Shown: positions 47,537-55,744, counted from the first letter of the stretch. The stretch: 64,000 nt of DNA from Desulfohalovibrio reitneri (GCF_000711295.1 NZ_JOMJ01000004.1:124001-188000), one strand, 5' to 3'. Notes: generated from the sequence alone by a model not told the origin. Numbers and translations are program-made.

Positions 47537-47875
47537 GGCGTGTCTTGGTGGTCCCGGACGGGTGGCGGCGGAGAGGCCGCCGTCCGCCGAAACCAGGGAG
47601 AAAAGTGGTGTTGCGGGTGGCGCGTCGCTGGAGGGGAATCGTGCCGGGTGCGGCTCGGCGAGGATTGAAGGCTGCCGGAGTGTGCCTTTGGCCGATGCGG
47701 AGCCGGGACGTGAAAGAGTCCGACCTTGGGTGGCGGAGTCGGGCATTCCTTGGGTTGGGGGGCTGGCCTTTCCGGGGGGCTGTCGCGGCGAATGCTGAGA
47801 GCCGGAATTCCATCCAGCCGGGTTGAATTGCCCCGGGTATGTCAACGTCCTTAAATGGCATGCGAAATGGTCTAA

Positions 47876-47897
47876 TGAAAATGATTTTCAGTGTCAA
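47876..47897 (-). promoter_or_regulatory. Fur box with adjoining -35 element facing the HD-GYP gene
   Basis: TGAAAATGATTTTCA (47876-47890) is a perfect 7-1-7 inverted repeat and differs from the classic TGATAATNATTATCA at two positions. On the minus strand TTGACA (47892-47897) precedes it by one base. The -10 is weak (TAGACC at 17 bases). Confidence 0.75.
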
Positions 47898-47993
47898 CAA
47901 TACGTCCGTTGTTCAGTGAAAAGGCAGTATTTCAGCGTGTTGTCGTGAATTTTGGAGCACGGTGGCGGGAGCGAAGGTGGAAGGAAGAATGAG

Positions 47994-48022
47994 TTGACAT
48001 TGATTATCAATATCAAATAGTG
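47994..48022 (+). promoter_or_regulatory. Fur box overlapping the promoter of the DUF2325 gene
   Basis: A consensus -35 TTGACA (47994) is followed after one base by TGATTATCAATATCA (48001-48015), a Fur box with two mismatches to the 7-1-7 consensus, and then AATAGT as a possible -10. Bound Fur would cover the spacer and block transcription when iron is plentiful. Confidence 0.8.
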
Positions 48023-48104
48023 TTCGCTTCACGCTTGGAGATACCCGGGCCGAGTGCGACGGCCCGGTCTTGTCCAGGGCGAAACCAGGAATACGGAGTG
48101 GACC

Positions 48105-49337
48105 ATGTTGTACGACCCGCAACGCATGCAAACCGCCTCCCGGCGTAAACGAATCTGGGAACTGGACGACCTGCAGTGCCCGGTCATCGGCACCTGCCTC
48201 GGCCTGGGCGAACTGCGTAAGCTGGCCCGCAAGGCCGACATCCAGGTTCCTCGCAACGTCTCGGATTTCGAACTGCACGGCATGATGGTGTCCGTCTGCA
48301 AGCGGCGCGACCATGCCTCCCGCCTTGTGAGCAAGCACCTGGACCGCAAGTACGCCGCCGCGGTCCGCCGCTACGGCAAGTGCAAGGACACCGGGGCCGT
48401 GCGCGAACAGTGGCGCGCGGACAAGGAGGCCGGGGACATTCCCGGTCCCTTCTGGGCCGTGGCCACCCATCCGGCCACCGGCCCGGAGCTGCTTGGCGAG
48501 GTGTTCGGCGAGGTGCACATGCTTTCCCACCTGGTTGGCGCGGCAAACCGCGCGGACATCCGCAAGCTGACCGACCTGGAGCGCGAGAACGAGCGGCTGC
48601 GGCTGGAGTTGCGCGGGGTCAAGCGGACCATGGCCGACCGCGTGCGGTCCCTGCGCGATGAAAAGAACCGGCTTGCCCGGCGGGTGGGGGAATTGACCCG
48701 CGAATTGCGCTGGGAGCGGTGCAAGACCGCCCGGTACGAGACATCGGGCGGTGGCGGGGGAGCGCTGGTGCACGAAATGGAGGCCGAGGCCTTGCGCAGG
48801 GAGCTGGATTCCCTGCGGTCCGAATTCGAATCCCTGTCCGGCAGGCTGGACGCGGAAACGCGTCGCACGGAACTGCTGCGGGCGGAAAAGCGCGAACTGG
48901 AGAGCGAGAAGCAGGTGCTGGAAGGGGAGGTCGCCAGGCTGCTGGCCCCGGCCGATTGCCCCGCCGGGCGGGACGCGCCGTGCCCGGCGCTGTGCGGGCG
49001 GCGCATCCTCTACGTGGGCGGACGCACCGGGTTGCTGCCGCAGTACCGCTCCCTGGTGGAGTCCTACGGGGGCAGCCTCATCCACCACGACGGCGGCCAG
49101 GAGGATTCGTCCGGCAAGCTGGAAGGCTGCCTGGCCCGGGCCGATGCCGTGGTCTGCCCTGTGGACTGCGTGAGCCACGAGGCCTGCCAGGCGGTGAAGG
49201 CCTTCTGCAAGCGCACCCTCAAGCCGTGCTACATGATGCGCACTTCCGGCGTTTCCTCCCTGGCCAAGACCCTGACCAGCCTGCCGGAGCAAACAGATGG
49301 GGAGGGATCCACGTCTGGAGTTGTTCGGGGCGGCTGA
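48105..49337 (+). CDS. DUF2325 domain protein with long coiled coil
   Basis: 410 residues. About 1-140 are a helical N-terminal domain, about 160-290 a coiled coil (ERENERLRLELRG onward), and about 305-395 a DUF2325 domain: RRILYVGGRTGLLPQYRSLVES...DAVVCPVDCVSHEACQAVKAFCKR. The Cys residues at C-P-x-x-C and later could bind metal or respond to redox. The family has no settled function, but the Fur box upstream ties it to iron limitation; DUF2325 genes near iron-uptake genes are known from Desulfovibrio (recollection). GGAGTGG lies 4 bases before the ATG. It ends 11 bases before a convergent hydrolase gene. Confidence 0.85.
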   Translation: MLYDPQRMQTASRRKRIWELDDLQCPVIGTCLGLGELRKLARKADIQVPRNVSDFELHGMMVSVCKRRDHASRLVSKHLDRKYAAAVRRYGKCKDTGAVREQWRADKEAGDIPGPFWAVATHPATGPELLGEVFGEVHMLSHLVGAANRADIRKLTDLERENERLRLELRGVKRTMADRVRSLRDEKNRLARRVGELTRELRWERCKTARYETSGGGGGALVHEMEAEALRRELDSLRSEFESLSGRLDAETRRTELLRAEKRELESEKQVLEGEVARLLAPADCPAGRDAPCPALCGRRILYVGGRTGLLPQYRSLVESYGGSLIHHDGGQEDSSGKLEGCLARADAVVCPVDCVSHEACQAVKAFCKRTLKPCYMMRTSGVSSLAKTLTSLPEQTDGEGSTSGVVRGG

Positions 49338-49348
49338 GGGGAGGCTGT

Positions 49349-50137
49349 TCACTCCGCCAGGAAGGCGTCCACCTCGTCGCGGAAGTGGTCGGGGCGTTCC
49401 CAGACGCAGAGGTGTCCGCCATCCTCCATCAAGGAAAACCGCGCGTGGGGGAGGGCTTGGGCCAGTTCCCGGCCCAGGCGCGGGCGCAGCAGGATGTCCT
49501 CTCCGCCGTGCAGGACCAGGGCGGGGCAGGCGATGCCGCCGAGGCGGTCCAGGGTGTCGTGGTCCAGGCAGGCTTGCGCCTGGTAGGCGAACACCCCGGC
49601 GGGCAGTGGATCGCGGAGGAAGGCCTCGCGGGCGTCGTCCAGCGCGTTCAGATTCTTATCGTAGAACGTTGGCCCGAAGGCCAGCCAGTAGATCATGTCC
49701 AGGCTGGCCTTGAGCCCGCAGGTGCCGATGAGCCGGGCGCAGCCCTCGATGCCCCGCGCGGCGCGGGCGTCCAGCCGGGCGAAGGTGCCGCACAGCACCA
49801 GCCTGTCAACCAAGTCCGGCCGCATGAGGGCCAGCTCCTGGGCCACGGCCCCGCCCATGGACAGACCGGCCACGGCCGCCGACCCGATGCCCAGCCCGTC
49901 CAGCAGCCGGGCGATGCGTCCGGCCATGTCGCGGGTGGAGAAGGGCCCGTCCGGCAAGGGCTGCCCCGCCACCCCGGGATGCTCCGGTGCAAGGCAGCGC
50001 ATGAAGCGGCCGAAATACTCCATGTCCCCCCGCCACTCCGCAGCCGCGCCGCCCCATCCGGAGATGAATACCAGCGGCGGCCCGCTGCCGATCTCCTCGT
50101 AAGCGATCCGCTCGCCCTGAACGTCGAGATACTTCAC
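49349..50137 (-). CDS. Alpha/beta hydrolase
   Basis: A 262-residue alpha/beta hydrolase fold: oxyanion region PPLVFISGWGG, nucleophile elbow GLSMGG (Ser about 92), acid in VLHGGEDILL and catalytic His in EDGGHLCVWERP. The pattern resembles the 3-oxoadipate enol-lactonase/BioH group; substrate unknown. A GTG start at 50137 was chosen because it lies 11 bases past the GAPDH stop with an AGGA upstream. The gene follows GAPDH in a GAF-gap-hydrolase operon. Confidence 0.85.
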   Translation of the reverse strand: MKYLDVQGERIAYEEIGSGPPLVFISGWGGAAAEWRGDMEYFGRFMRCLAPEHPGVAGQPLPDGPFSTRDMAGRIARLLDGLGIGSAAVAGLSMGGAVAQELALMRPDLVDRLVLCGTFARLDARAARGIEGCARLIGTCGLKASLDMIYWLAFGPTFYDKNLNALDDAREAFLRDPLPAGVFAYQAQACLDHDTLDRLGGIACPALVLHGGEDILLRPRLGRELAQALPHARFSLMEDGGHLCVWERPDHFRDEVDAFLAE

Positions 50138-50148
50138 GCGGACCGTCC

Positions 50149-51183
50149 TTACCCCTTCTCCTTCATCAGCTTGGCCAGGTCGGCCACGCGGCAGGAGTAG
50201 CCCCACTCGTTGTCGTACCAGGCCACCAGTTTGGCCAGCTTGCCGCCCTTCACCAGGGTGTGTTCCTCCTCGATGATGGAGGAGCGTGGGTCGCCCTTGA
50301 AGTCCATGGAGACGAGCGGCTCGTCACTGTAGCCCAGGATGCCGTGCAGCGGCCCTTCGGACGCCTCGCGCAGCGCCCGGCGCAGCCCTTGGGTGTCGGT
50401 CTCGCGGGACAGGGTCAGGGCGCAGTCCACCACGGACACGGTGGGCGTGGGCACGCGCATGGAGTAGCCGTCGATGCGCCCTTCCATCTCCGGAATGACC
50501 AGGGCCACGGCCTTGGCCGCGCCGGTAGAGGTGGGGATGATGTTCTGTCCGGCGGCGCGGGCGCGGCGCAGATCCTTGTGGGGCAGGTCCAGGATGCGCT
50601 GGTCGTTGGTGTAGGAGTGGATGGTGCACATGAGGCCGTGCTCCACCCCAAAGGCCTGGTGCACCACTTGTATCACCGGGGCCAGGCAGTTGGTGGTGCA
50701 GGAGGCGTTGGAAACGATGTGGTGGGAGGCCGGGTCGTAGTCCGCGTCGTTGACGCCGAGCACCACGGTCAGATCCTCCTCCTTGGCCGGGGCGGTGATG
50801 ATGACCTTGGACGCGCCCGCCTCCAGGTGGGCGGAGGCGGCCGGGCCGGTGCGGAAGATGCCGGTGGCCTCGATGACCACGTCCACGCCCATATCGTCCC
50901 AGGGAATCTCCCTGGGGTCGCGGATGGCGTAGCTCTGCACCCGCCAGTCGCCGTAGCGGATGACGCCGGTGGACAGGCTGTCTGTGGTTTCCTCGCTGCC
51001 CACTTCCACCCCTGCGGGACCGTAGTTGGTGTCGTGGCGCAGCAGGTGCGCGTTTGTGTTCACGTCGAAGAGGTCGTTGACGGCCACCACTTCCAGTTCA
51101 TCCGGCCAGCGCTCGTGCATGGCCTTGAGAACTTGGCGGCCGATGCGGCCGAATCCGTTGATGCCGATTTTCCATTTGCTCAT
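50149..51183 (-). CDS. gap: Glyceraldehyde-3-phosphate dehydrogenase, type I
   Basis: 344 residues. NAD-binding [17 protein letters not shown] and VAVNDLFD (the Asp favours NAD), catalytic Cys in [12 protein letters not shown] (about 155), partner His in the STGAAKAV to [11 protein letters not shown] region, and C-terminal [15 protein letters not shown]. It converts glyceraldehyde-3-phosphate to 1,3-bisphosphoglycerate in glycolysis and gluconeogenesis. GGAG is 9 bases before ATG. It is preceded by a GAF-domain gene 13 bases away, an unusual partner. Confidence 0.95.
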   Translation of the reverse strand: MSKWKIGINGFGRIGRQVLKAMHERWPDELEVVAVNDLFDVNTNAHLLRHDTNYGPAGVEVGSEETTDSLSTGVIRYGDWRVQSYAIRDPREIPWDDMGVDVVIEATGIFRTGPAASAHLEAGASKVIITAPAKEEDLTVVLGVNDADYDPASHHIVSNASCTTNCLAPVIQVVHQAFGVEHGLMCTIHSYTNDQRILDLPHKDLRRARAAGQNIIPTSTGAAKAVALVIPEMEGRIDGYSMRVPTPTVSVVDCALTLSRETDTQGLRRALREASEGPLHGILGYSDEPLVSMDFKGDPRSSIIEEEHTLVKGGKLAKLVAWYDNEWGYSCRVADLAKLMKEKG

Positions 51184-51196
51184 GGCGAAGGCTCCG

Positions 51197-51757
51197 TCAG
51201 TCCTCGAAGATTCGGTATTCAAAGGAGGTCAGGGTTTCGTAGTCGCGCTTGAGGGCCTGGTGCAGCCGGGCGTTTTCCAGGGCCACGGTGGAGAGGGCGG
51301 CCACGCTTTGGGCGAACTCCACCTCTTCCTCGTCGAACTCGCGGCGGGTGGAGGCGTAGAAGCGCAGCACGCCGATGGCCTCGCTTTCCGCCACCAAGGG
51401 GACCACCAGCAGGGAGACGATGCCCTCCTCCTTGGCCTCGCGCTTGTACTGGAACCGTTCGTCCACGGTGACGTCCTCGATGAATACGGTCTTGCCGGAA
51501 AGCACCTCGCGATCCACGCCGCTTTTTTCCACCTCCACCGCGCCCTTGCGCATGTAGGTTCCGGAGAGGCCGTGGCTGGTGCCGGGCAGCAGCTGCTTGC
51601 CGGTGCGGTCCAATAGCCGGATGGAGCACCCCTTGACGTCCAGGGCCTCGGACGCCTGCCGGGCCACGGTGCGCAGCACCTCGGCGAACTCCAGGCTGGA
51701 GTTGATGGCCATGGCCGCGGCGAAGAGCGACCTGTAGTACCGCTTGTATCGTTCCAT
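51197..51757 (-). CDS. GAF domain protein
   Basis: A 186-residue stand-alone GAF domain (about 18-165): [60 protein letters not shown] and [21 protein letters not shown] lies 6 bases before ATG. GAF domains bind cyclic nucleotides, heme or other small ligands; no ligand can be read here. No catalytic domain is attached, so it may regulate by binding, perhaps the GAPDH encoded next to it. Confidence 0.88.
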   Translation of the reverse strand: MERYKRYYRSLFAAAMAINSSLEFAEVLRTVARQASEALDVKGCSIRLLDRTGKQLLPGTSHGLSGTYMRKGAVEVEKSGVDREVLSGKTVFIEDVTVDERFQYKREAKEEGIVSLLVVPLVAESEAIGVLRFYASTRREFDEEEVEFAQSVAALSTVALENARLHQALKRDYETLTSFEYRIFED

Positions 51758-51986
51758 GCTGTCCTCCCTAGGGCGTTGGCGATTGGCTCCGAATTGGGGA
51801 TTTGGAACGCATCCTAGCAAGCATGCGACGGGGATGGAACAGGAAAGGGAGTCGAAACAGGGCGGGAAGGGAGGGTGCATCACCCTTTCGCGGCGTGATT
51901 CACGAGCAACCACGCCGCCCAGGGGATCGGAATGATAAAATCGCGGAGAGGAAAAGAAACCCCGCCGCCGAAGCGAGAACACCAAA

Positions 51987-52012
51987 ACCATCCCCGCGCG
52001 GGCGGGGAACAC
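51987..52012. repeat. Solitary type I-E CRISPR-repeat-like hairpin
   Basis: The palindromic core TCCCCGCGCGGGCGGGGAACA, flanked by CCA and C, reads on the minus strand as GTGTTCCCCGC...GCGGGGATGG, the form of many type I-E repeats. There is only one copy: no second repeat at about 61 bases on either side and no cas gene in the window. It may be an array relic or just a GC hairpin. Confidence 0.4.
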
Positions 52013-52074
52013 AACCGTTTTTCGTGACTGCCTTATGTGATCGCTTGTAATGCTCACTTACCCCGTAGCTGGGG

Positions 52075-52103
52075 TTGCCCTACGCAAAAACAAATAATAT
52101 ACT
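52075..52103 (+). promoter_or_regulatory. Sigma-70-type promoter before the small interrupted gene
   Basis: TTGCCC (52075) and TATACT (52098) are separated by 17 bases in AT-rich DNA, about 78 bases upstream of the ATG at 52181. The -10 matches consensus in five of six positions. Confidence 0.6.
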
Positions 52104-52180
52104 TAACTATAAAAAATTTTTCATCTCACGCTTGGCTGACGGAGCAGGGCGACCGTTTGAAAGCGAGCAGGGAGGACGAC

Positions 52181-52450
52181 ATGGCAGGATTCATGAATCC
52201 ACTCGGTGGTGGAGCAGGAGGAAGCACCGAATACAACGCTACGCAGGATTTTTTCGCCGGGCGACGGGAAGCGAAACTCAGGAATACGATCGAGGAGCTT
52301 AAATCTGAACTGGCAGTGGAGTAGCTTACTTCTCAAGCGAGAGGGCAGATCATTAGAGATCTAATTGACGAAGGCAAGATTTCGAGAGAAGAAGCAAATC
52401 TCCTTCAGAATAAATACTTCGACAGGTTCAAAAAAGAGATGCAGAAGTGA
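52181..52450 (+). pseudogene. Small gene interrupted by an in-frame TAG at codon 48
   Basis: From ATG 52181 (GGAGGA 4 bases upstream) the frame gives 47 residues (MAGFMNPLGGGAGGS...ELAVE) to TAG 52322-52324. The same frame then continues, clearly coding-like, for 41 more residues (LTSQARGQIIRDLIDEGK...FDRFKKEMQK) to TGA 52448. The second half is a charged helical segment with loose likeness to SHOCT-type sequences. A CAG-to-TAG change would explain the break; read-through by a suppressor tRNA is the alternative. Composition is lower in GC than the flanks and it sits near tRNA-Pro, consistent with transfer. Function unknown. Confidence 0.6.
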
Positions 52451-52758
52451 CTGTTTTGATTCTTCGTCAGAAGCGCACTTTTACAAATCCCTTGGCCTTT
52501 TTCCCCAGTAGCTCCACCACCGCTATCCCCTCCCTGCGCAAAGGCGCTCTGCACTCCCTGCGCTCCGAGGGACTCGGTTTTGTGTCCGACCTTTTCGTAC
52601 ATGCCGCTGATCTGCCGCTCCTCGTCCTTTATCGGCCAAGATATTCTGTAGCGGGTATTGCCAACCGCACTATGGTCACTCTGTTGGAGCGGTTTACGGG
52701 GTGCAAAAGAATACGGCCGGCCAGCTTTTCGCTGACCGGCCGTTTCGGGAAATTTTCC
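52451..52758. other. Gap between the interrupted gene and tRNA-Pro
   Basis: A minus-strand frame (52405-52803) and a plus-strand frame (52447-52872) cross this stretch, but both run through the tRNA or its terminator and neither has a recognisable product. The tRNA terminator occupies 52714-52742. The rest may be remnant of an element inserted at the tRNA; no integrase is seen. Confidence 0.4.
52714..52742 (-). terminator. Intrinsic terminator of tRNA-Pro
   Basis: On the minus strand CGGCCGGTCAGC pairs with GCTGGCCGGCCG (12 bp, one G-U) around a GAAAA loop, with a TTCTTTT tail shortly after. It begins 17 bases beyond the tRNA 3' end. Confidence 0.8.
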
Positions 52759-52835
52759 TGGTCGGGATGGAGTGATTTGAACACTCGACCCCCTGAACCC
52801 CATTCAGGTGCGCTCCCAAACTGCGCTACATCCCG
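52759..52835 (-). tRNA. tRNA-Pro (anticodon GGG)
   Basis: Read on the minus strand, all cloverleaf parts are present. The acceptor stem is CGGGATG/CATCCCG, the D stem GCGC/GCGC, the anticodon stem CCTGA/TCAGG with loop ATGGGGT (anticodon GGG after T33). The T stem is GAGTG/CACTC with loop TTCAAAT. The discriminator is A and the CCA end is encoded. Confidence 0.95.
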
Positions 52836-52849
52836 ACGCAGGGAGGGAT

Positions 52850-52878
52850 TACCTATGCTTTTCGGTATGTGATGTCAA
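52850..52878 (-). promoter_or_regulatory. Likely tRNA-Pro promoter
   Basis: On the minus strand a consensus TTGACA (52873-52878) lies upstream of the tRNA; GGTAAT at 19 bases, or TAGGTA at 17, is the possible -10. Position relative to the tRNA 5' end (52835) is right for a tRNA promoter. Confidence 0.5.
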
Positions 52879-53133
52879 CACCGTTTTTCGGTCCCGCATC
52901 CATGCCTGGGAGGGGAGGGGGCGGGAAAGGGCGTGGGGAATGCTGCGCGAAGCGGCGTTCCGCCTCGGCCAATGCGGGAAGCGGTGTTACCCGGGGTGGC
53001 GGGCGGCAGCGGCGGAAACCCTGGAATGTGAATGAAAATCCCCCAAAGACGACCCGGGGCGTGGTACGCTGCTTCCCGGCCGGGAGATGGAACCGGCCGG
53101 AATGCGCGAACACCAAACCAGGAGGAACAGCCC

Positions 53134-54708
53134 GTGCAGGACAAGGCTCCCGTGCTTCTCACCGGCGGAACCGGCTACGTGGGCGGCCGTTTGGCCCCCA
53201 TGCTGCTGGAGCGAGGCCATCGCGTGCGGGCGGTGGGCCGCTCGGCGGACAAGCTGCGCTGCCGTGCCTTCGCCTCCCACCCCGGCTGCGAGGTCGCGGA
53301 GGCGGACCTCCACGATCCCGAGTCGATCAAGCGGGCGTTGGAAGGCTGCTCCACGGCCTATTACCTGGTGCATTCCATGCATTCCAGACATCACGACTTC
53401 GCCTACGCCGACCGGCAGGCCGCCTACAACTTCGTGGAGGCCGCCAACCACACCGGCCTGAAGCGCATCATCTATCTCGGTGGACTGGGGGATGACGACG
53501 AGAATCTCTCCGAGCACCTGCGCTCCCGCGCTGAGACCGGGCGTATCCTGCAGCTGGCCAACGCCGATGTCACCATTCTGCGCGCGGCCATGGTCATGGG
53601 CTCGGGCAGCGCCTCCTTCGAGATGCTGCGCTACCTCACCGAGAACCTGCCCGCGATGCTGGCCCCGCGCTGGGTGCGCACCAAGAATCAGCCCATCGCC
53701 GTGTCCAACGTTCTGGAATATCTCGCTGGCTGCCTGGAGCATCCCGAGACGGCCGGGCGCACGTTCGACATCGGCGGCCCGGAGGTGACCACCTATGCGG
53801 ACCTGGTGCAGACCTACGCCAAGGAGGCCGGGCTGCGCCGCCGCCTGATCATTCCCGTGCCGTTGCTTTCTCCCTGGCTGTCCTCCTACTGGCTGGGGCT
53901 GGTCACGCCGGTGCCCATGGCGCTGGCGCGGCCCCTGGTGGAGGGGCTGCGCAACGAGGTGATCTGCCGCGAGAACGCCATCCGTGAGATCATCCCCCAA
54001 CGGCTGCTCACGCCCGCGGAGACCTTCTACCGAGCCCTGGAGAAGGTCAGCCAGGAGGCGGTGGACACCTGCTGGTCCGACGCGGGGCGGACCCTGCCCG
54101 CAGAGTGGACCCGTTGCGGCGACCCTTCCTACGCCGGGGGGCGCGAGTTGCAGTGCGGCTACCGCTGCCTGCTGTCCGGCCGTCCGGAGGACATCTGGCC
54201 CACGGTGGCGGCCATCGGCGGGGAGACCGGCTGGTATGGCGCGGACAGGCTGTGGCGGATGCGCGGCGTCATGGACGACCTCGCGGGCGGGCCGGGGCTT
54301 CGGCGCGGACGCCGCCATCCGCGTGAAATCCTCGAGGGCGACGCCCTGGACTTCTTCCGGGTCATCAAGGCGGAGGAAAACGAGCGATTGCTGCTGCTCT
54401 CGGAGATGAAGACCCCGGGCGAGGCGCTTCTGGAAATCCACCTGGAGCGGTTCGGCACGGAGAAGACCGAGCTGACCCTGCTGGCCCGTTTCCTGCCGCG
54501 CGGGGTGCCCGGGCTTCTCTACTGGTACTCCGTCTACCCCCTGCATCACCTGGTGTTTTCCAAAATGCTGCGCGGCATGGCCGCCGCTTGCGGCGCGGAG
54601 GTGCTGGAAGGGCCGTCGCGCTACACACCGGTGTGGCGCAACTCCTGCGCCATGTTCCTGCCCGGCAAGGGCGGCTCCGGCGACGAGGCGGGCAAAGGGG
54701 CGGACTAG
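53134..54708 (+). CDS. NAD(P)-binding SDR-like protein with C-terminal DUF2867 domain
   Basis: 524 residues from a GTG with GGAGGAA 7 bases upstream. The N-terminal half is an atypical/extended SDR (VLLTGGTGYVGGRLAPMLLERGHRVRAV; later YYLVHSM and RAAMVMGSGSASFEMLRYLTENLPAM). It lacks a clear YxxxK pair, as in NAD(P)H-binding regulators. The C-terminal about 190 residues (from about 335) match the DUF2867 pattern seen fused to such SDRs. Probably cytoplasmic; function unknown. The ATG at 53032 is unlikely because the added residues are not family-like. Confidence 0.85.
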   Translation: MQDKAPVLLTGGTGYVGGRLAPMLLERGHRVRAVGRSADKLRCRAFASHPGCEVAEADLHDPESIKRALEGCSTAYYLVHSMHSRHHDFAYADRQAAYNFVEAANHTGLKRIIYLGGLGDDDENLSEHLRSRAETGRILQLANADVTILRAAMVMGSGSASFEMLRYLTENLPAMLAPRWVRTKNQPIAVSNVLEYLAGCLEHPETAGRTFDIGGPEVTTYADLVQTYAKEAGLRRRLIIPVPLLSPWLSSYWLGLVTPVPMALARPLVEGLRNEVICRENAIREIIPQRLLTPAETFYRALEKVSQEAVDTCWSDAGRTLPAEWTRCGDPSYAGGRELQCGYRCLLSGRPEDIWPTVAAIGGETGWYGADRLWRMRGVMDDLAGGPGLRRGRRHPREILEGDALDFFRVIKAEENERLLLLSEMKTPGEALLEIHLERFGTEKTELTLLARFLPRGVPGLLYWYSVYPLHHLVFSKMLRGMAAACGAEVLEGPSRYTPVWRNSCAMFLPGKGGSGDEAGKGAD

Positions 54709-54812
54709 GCGTCGCGTTTTCCCTGGGCATCCATACCTTCGCGGGGGGCTTGCCATGGCCCCCGCTCTGGGGCATGGTGGAAGCTAGGAAAAAAGCCAAA
54801 GGAGAGCGATGC

Positions 54813-55439
54813 ATGCAGATTCCATTGGAAATCACCTTCCGTAACATGGAGACCGACTGGACCACCGAGAACCTCATCAGGGAAAAAGTGGCCAAGTTGG
54901 AGAAGGTGGCTCCCCACATGATCGGCTGCCGGGTGGCCGTGGAGAAGGATAACGCCTCCCACGACAGGGGCAGCCCCTACCGGGTGCGGCTGGACATCAC
55001 CGTGCCTCCTCGCAAGGAGGTGGCCGTCACGCGCGAGACCACCCAGGGACATCTGCACGAAGACCTGACCCAGGTGGTGCGGGACGCCTTCGAGGCCGCC
55101 CGCAAGCAGCTTAAGAAGATAACCGAGAAGCAGCAGAAGAAGGTCAAGAGCCATCCCCAGCAGGAGGTCAACGGAATCGTGGTCCGCCTCTTCCCCGAAG
55201 AGGACTACGGCTTCATCAAGACCCCGCAGGGGCAGGAGGTCTACTTCCACCGCAACGCCGTGGCCGAGGACGAATACGACCGCATCGTGGAGGGCACGGG
55301 GGTCAACTTCACGGCCACCATGGGCACCCAGGGACTGCAGGCCACAACCGTCTCCATCGAGGAGAAGCTGGGCGGCGGCGGTCCGGAAGGCGAGCCCCCG
55401 GACGAGGCCACCCCCACCGAGGGATGGCAGCGGACCTGA
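54813..55439 (+). CDS. HPF/RaiA-type ribosome hibernation factor fused to a cold-shock domain
   Basis: 208 residues. About 1-110 is an HPF/RaiA (sigma-54 modulation) domain: PLEITFRNMETDWTTENLIREKVAKLEKV, YRVRLDITVPPRKEVAVTR, HLHEDLTQVVRDAFEAARKQL. About 120-180 is a cold-shock-type OB fold: NGIVVRLFPEEDYGFIKTPQGQEVYFHRNAV, with DYGFI and VYFH as RNA-binding motifs. It differs from long HPF, whose C-terminal domain dimerises ribosomes. It would bind the small subunit under stress with extra RNA contact. GGAGAG is 6 bases before ATG; a strong terminator follows. Confidence 0.9.
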   Translation: MQIPLEITFRNMETDWTTENLIREKVAKLEKVAPHMIGCRVAVEKDNASHDRGSPYRVRLDITVPPRKEVAVTRETTQGHLHEDLTQVVRDAFEAARKQLKKITEKQQKKVKSHPQQEVNGIVVRLFPEEDYGFIKTPQGQEVYFHRNAVAEDEYDRIVEGTGVNFTATMGTQGLQATTVSIEEKLGGGGPEGEPPDEATPTEGWQRT

Positions 55440-55467
55440 CGAAATGACCGGCCCATCGCATGCACAG

Positions 55468-55500
55468 GGGCGGCGCGCCTTCGGGCGCGCCGCCCTTTTT
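55468..55500. terminator. Intrinsic terminator after the HPF/cold-shock gene
   Basis: A perfect 12-bp stem GGGCGGCGCGCC / GGCGCGCCGCCC with a TTCG tetraloop is followed by five T residues. It lies between convergent genes; on the minus side no equal T tract follows. Confidence 0.9.
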
Positions 55501-55504
55501 CCGT

Positions 55505-55744
55505 CTAGCCGCCCGGGCGCCGGGCTTTCTTCTCGGCCACCCGCTGGCGGATGTCCTCCTCCACGTCTATGTACTCCCTGCCCCGCGAGAGGGCCCGTTC
55601 GGCCGTGTCCCCGGCCAGGGGGACGTTCTTTTCCTCGCCCTCGGGGCCGCGCAGGGTCATGGCGTACTCGGAGCAGAGCCTCCCCTGTCCGGGCCGCAGT
55701 TCGATGGTCCAGCCCCTGTACTCCTCGGTGCGCGTCTCGCTCAT
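55505..55744 (-). CDS. Small conserved-looking hypothetical protein
   Basis: 79 residues, ATG 55744 with GGGAGGA 5 bases upstream. Sequence begins MSETRTEEYRGWTIELRPG and includes SEYAMTLRGPEGEEKNVPLAGDTAERALSRGREYID. It is charged, with no membrane segment or Cys motif, and probably a small alpha/beta cytoplasmic protein. I do not recognise the family. Divergent from the ADP-ribosylglycohydrolase-like gene. Confidence 0.7.
   Translation of the reverse strand: MSETRTEEYRGWTIELRPGQGRLCSEYAMTLRGPEGEEKNVPLAGDTAERALSRGREYIDVEEDIRQRVAEKKARRPGG

Larger units (their letters stand above)
47537..48104. other. Divergent intergenic region with two Fur-box promoters
   Basis: The 568 bases separate the HD-GYP and DUF2325 genes. 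From about 47835 to 48030 the DNA is AT-rich and holds the two Fur boxes listed below. The part from 47537 to 47830 is GC-rich and likely the long leader of the HD-GYP message. I see no other gene. Confidence 0.6.
51758..52180. other. AT-rich accessory patch without a clear gene
   Basis: The stretch contains the promoter side of the GAF operon, the lone CRISPR-repeat-like hairpin at 51987, a CGTAG/CTACG hairpin near 52064-52085 and a plausible promoter at 52075-52103. Composition turns AT-rich after 52080. Open frames across it have no ribosome site or recognisable content. Confidence 0.5.

Noticed and set aside
47537-47845. 103-residue N-terminal extension of the HD-GYP protein
   Set aside because: Pro/Ser-rich sequence without domain character or ribosome site; more likely untranslated leader.
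52061-52074. Second CRISPR repeat copy (CCCCGTAGCTGGGG)
   Set aside because: Only the hairpin outline is shared; spacing is 69 rather than about 61 bases and the flanks differ.
52405-52872. Coding frames across tRNA-Pro on both strands
   Set aside because: Both include the tRNA or its terminator as coding sequence.
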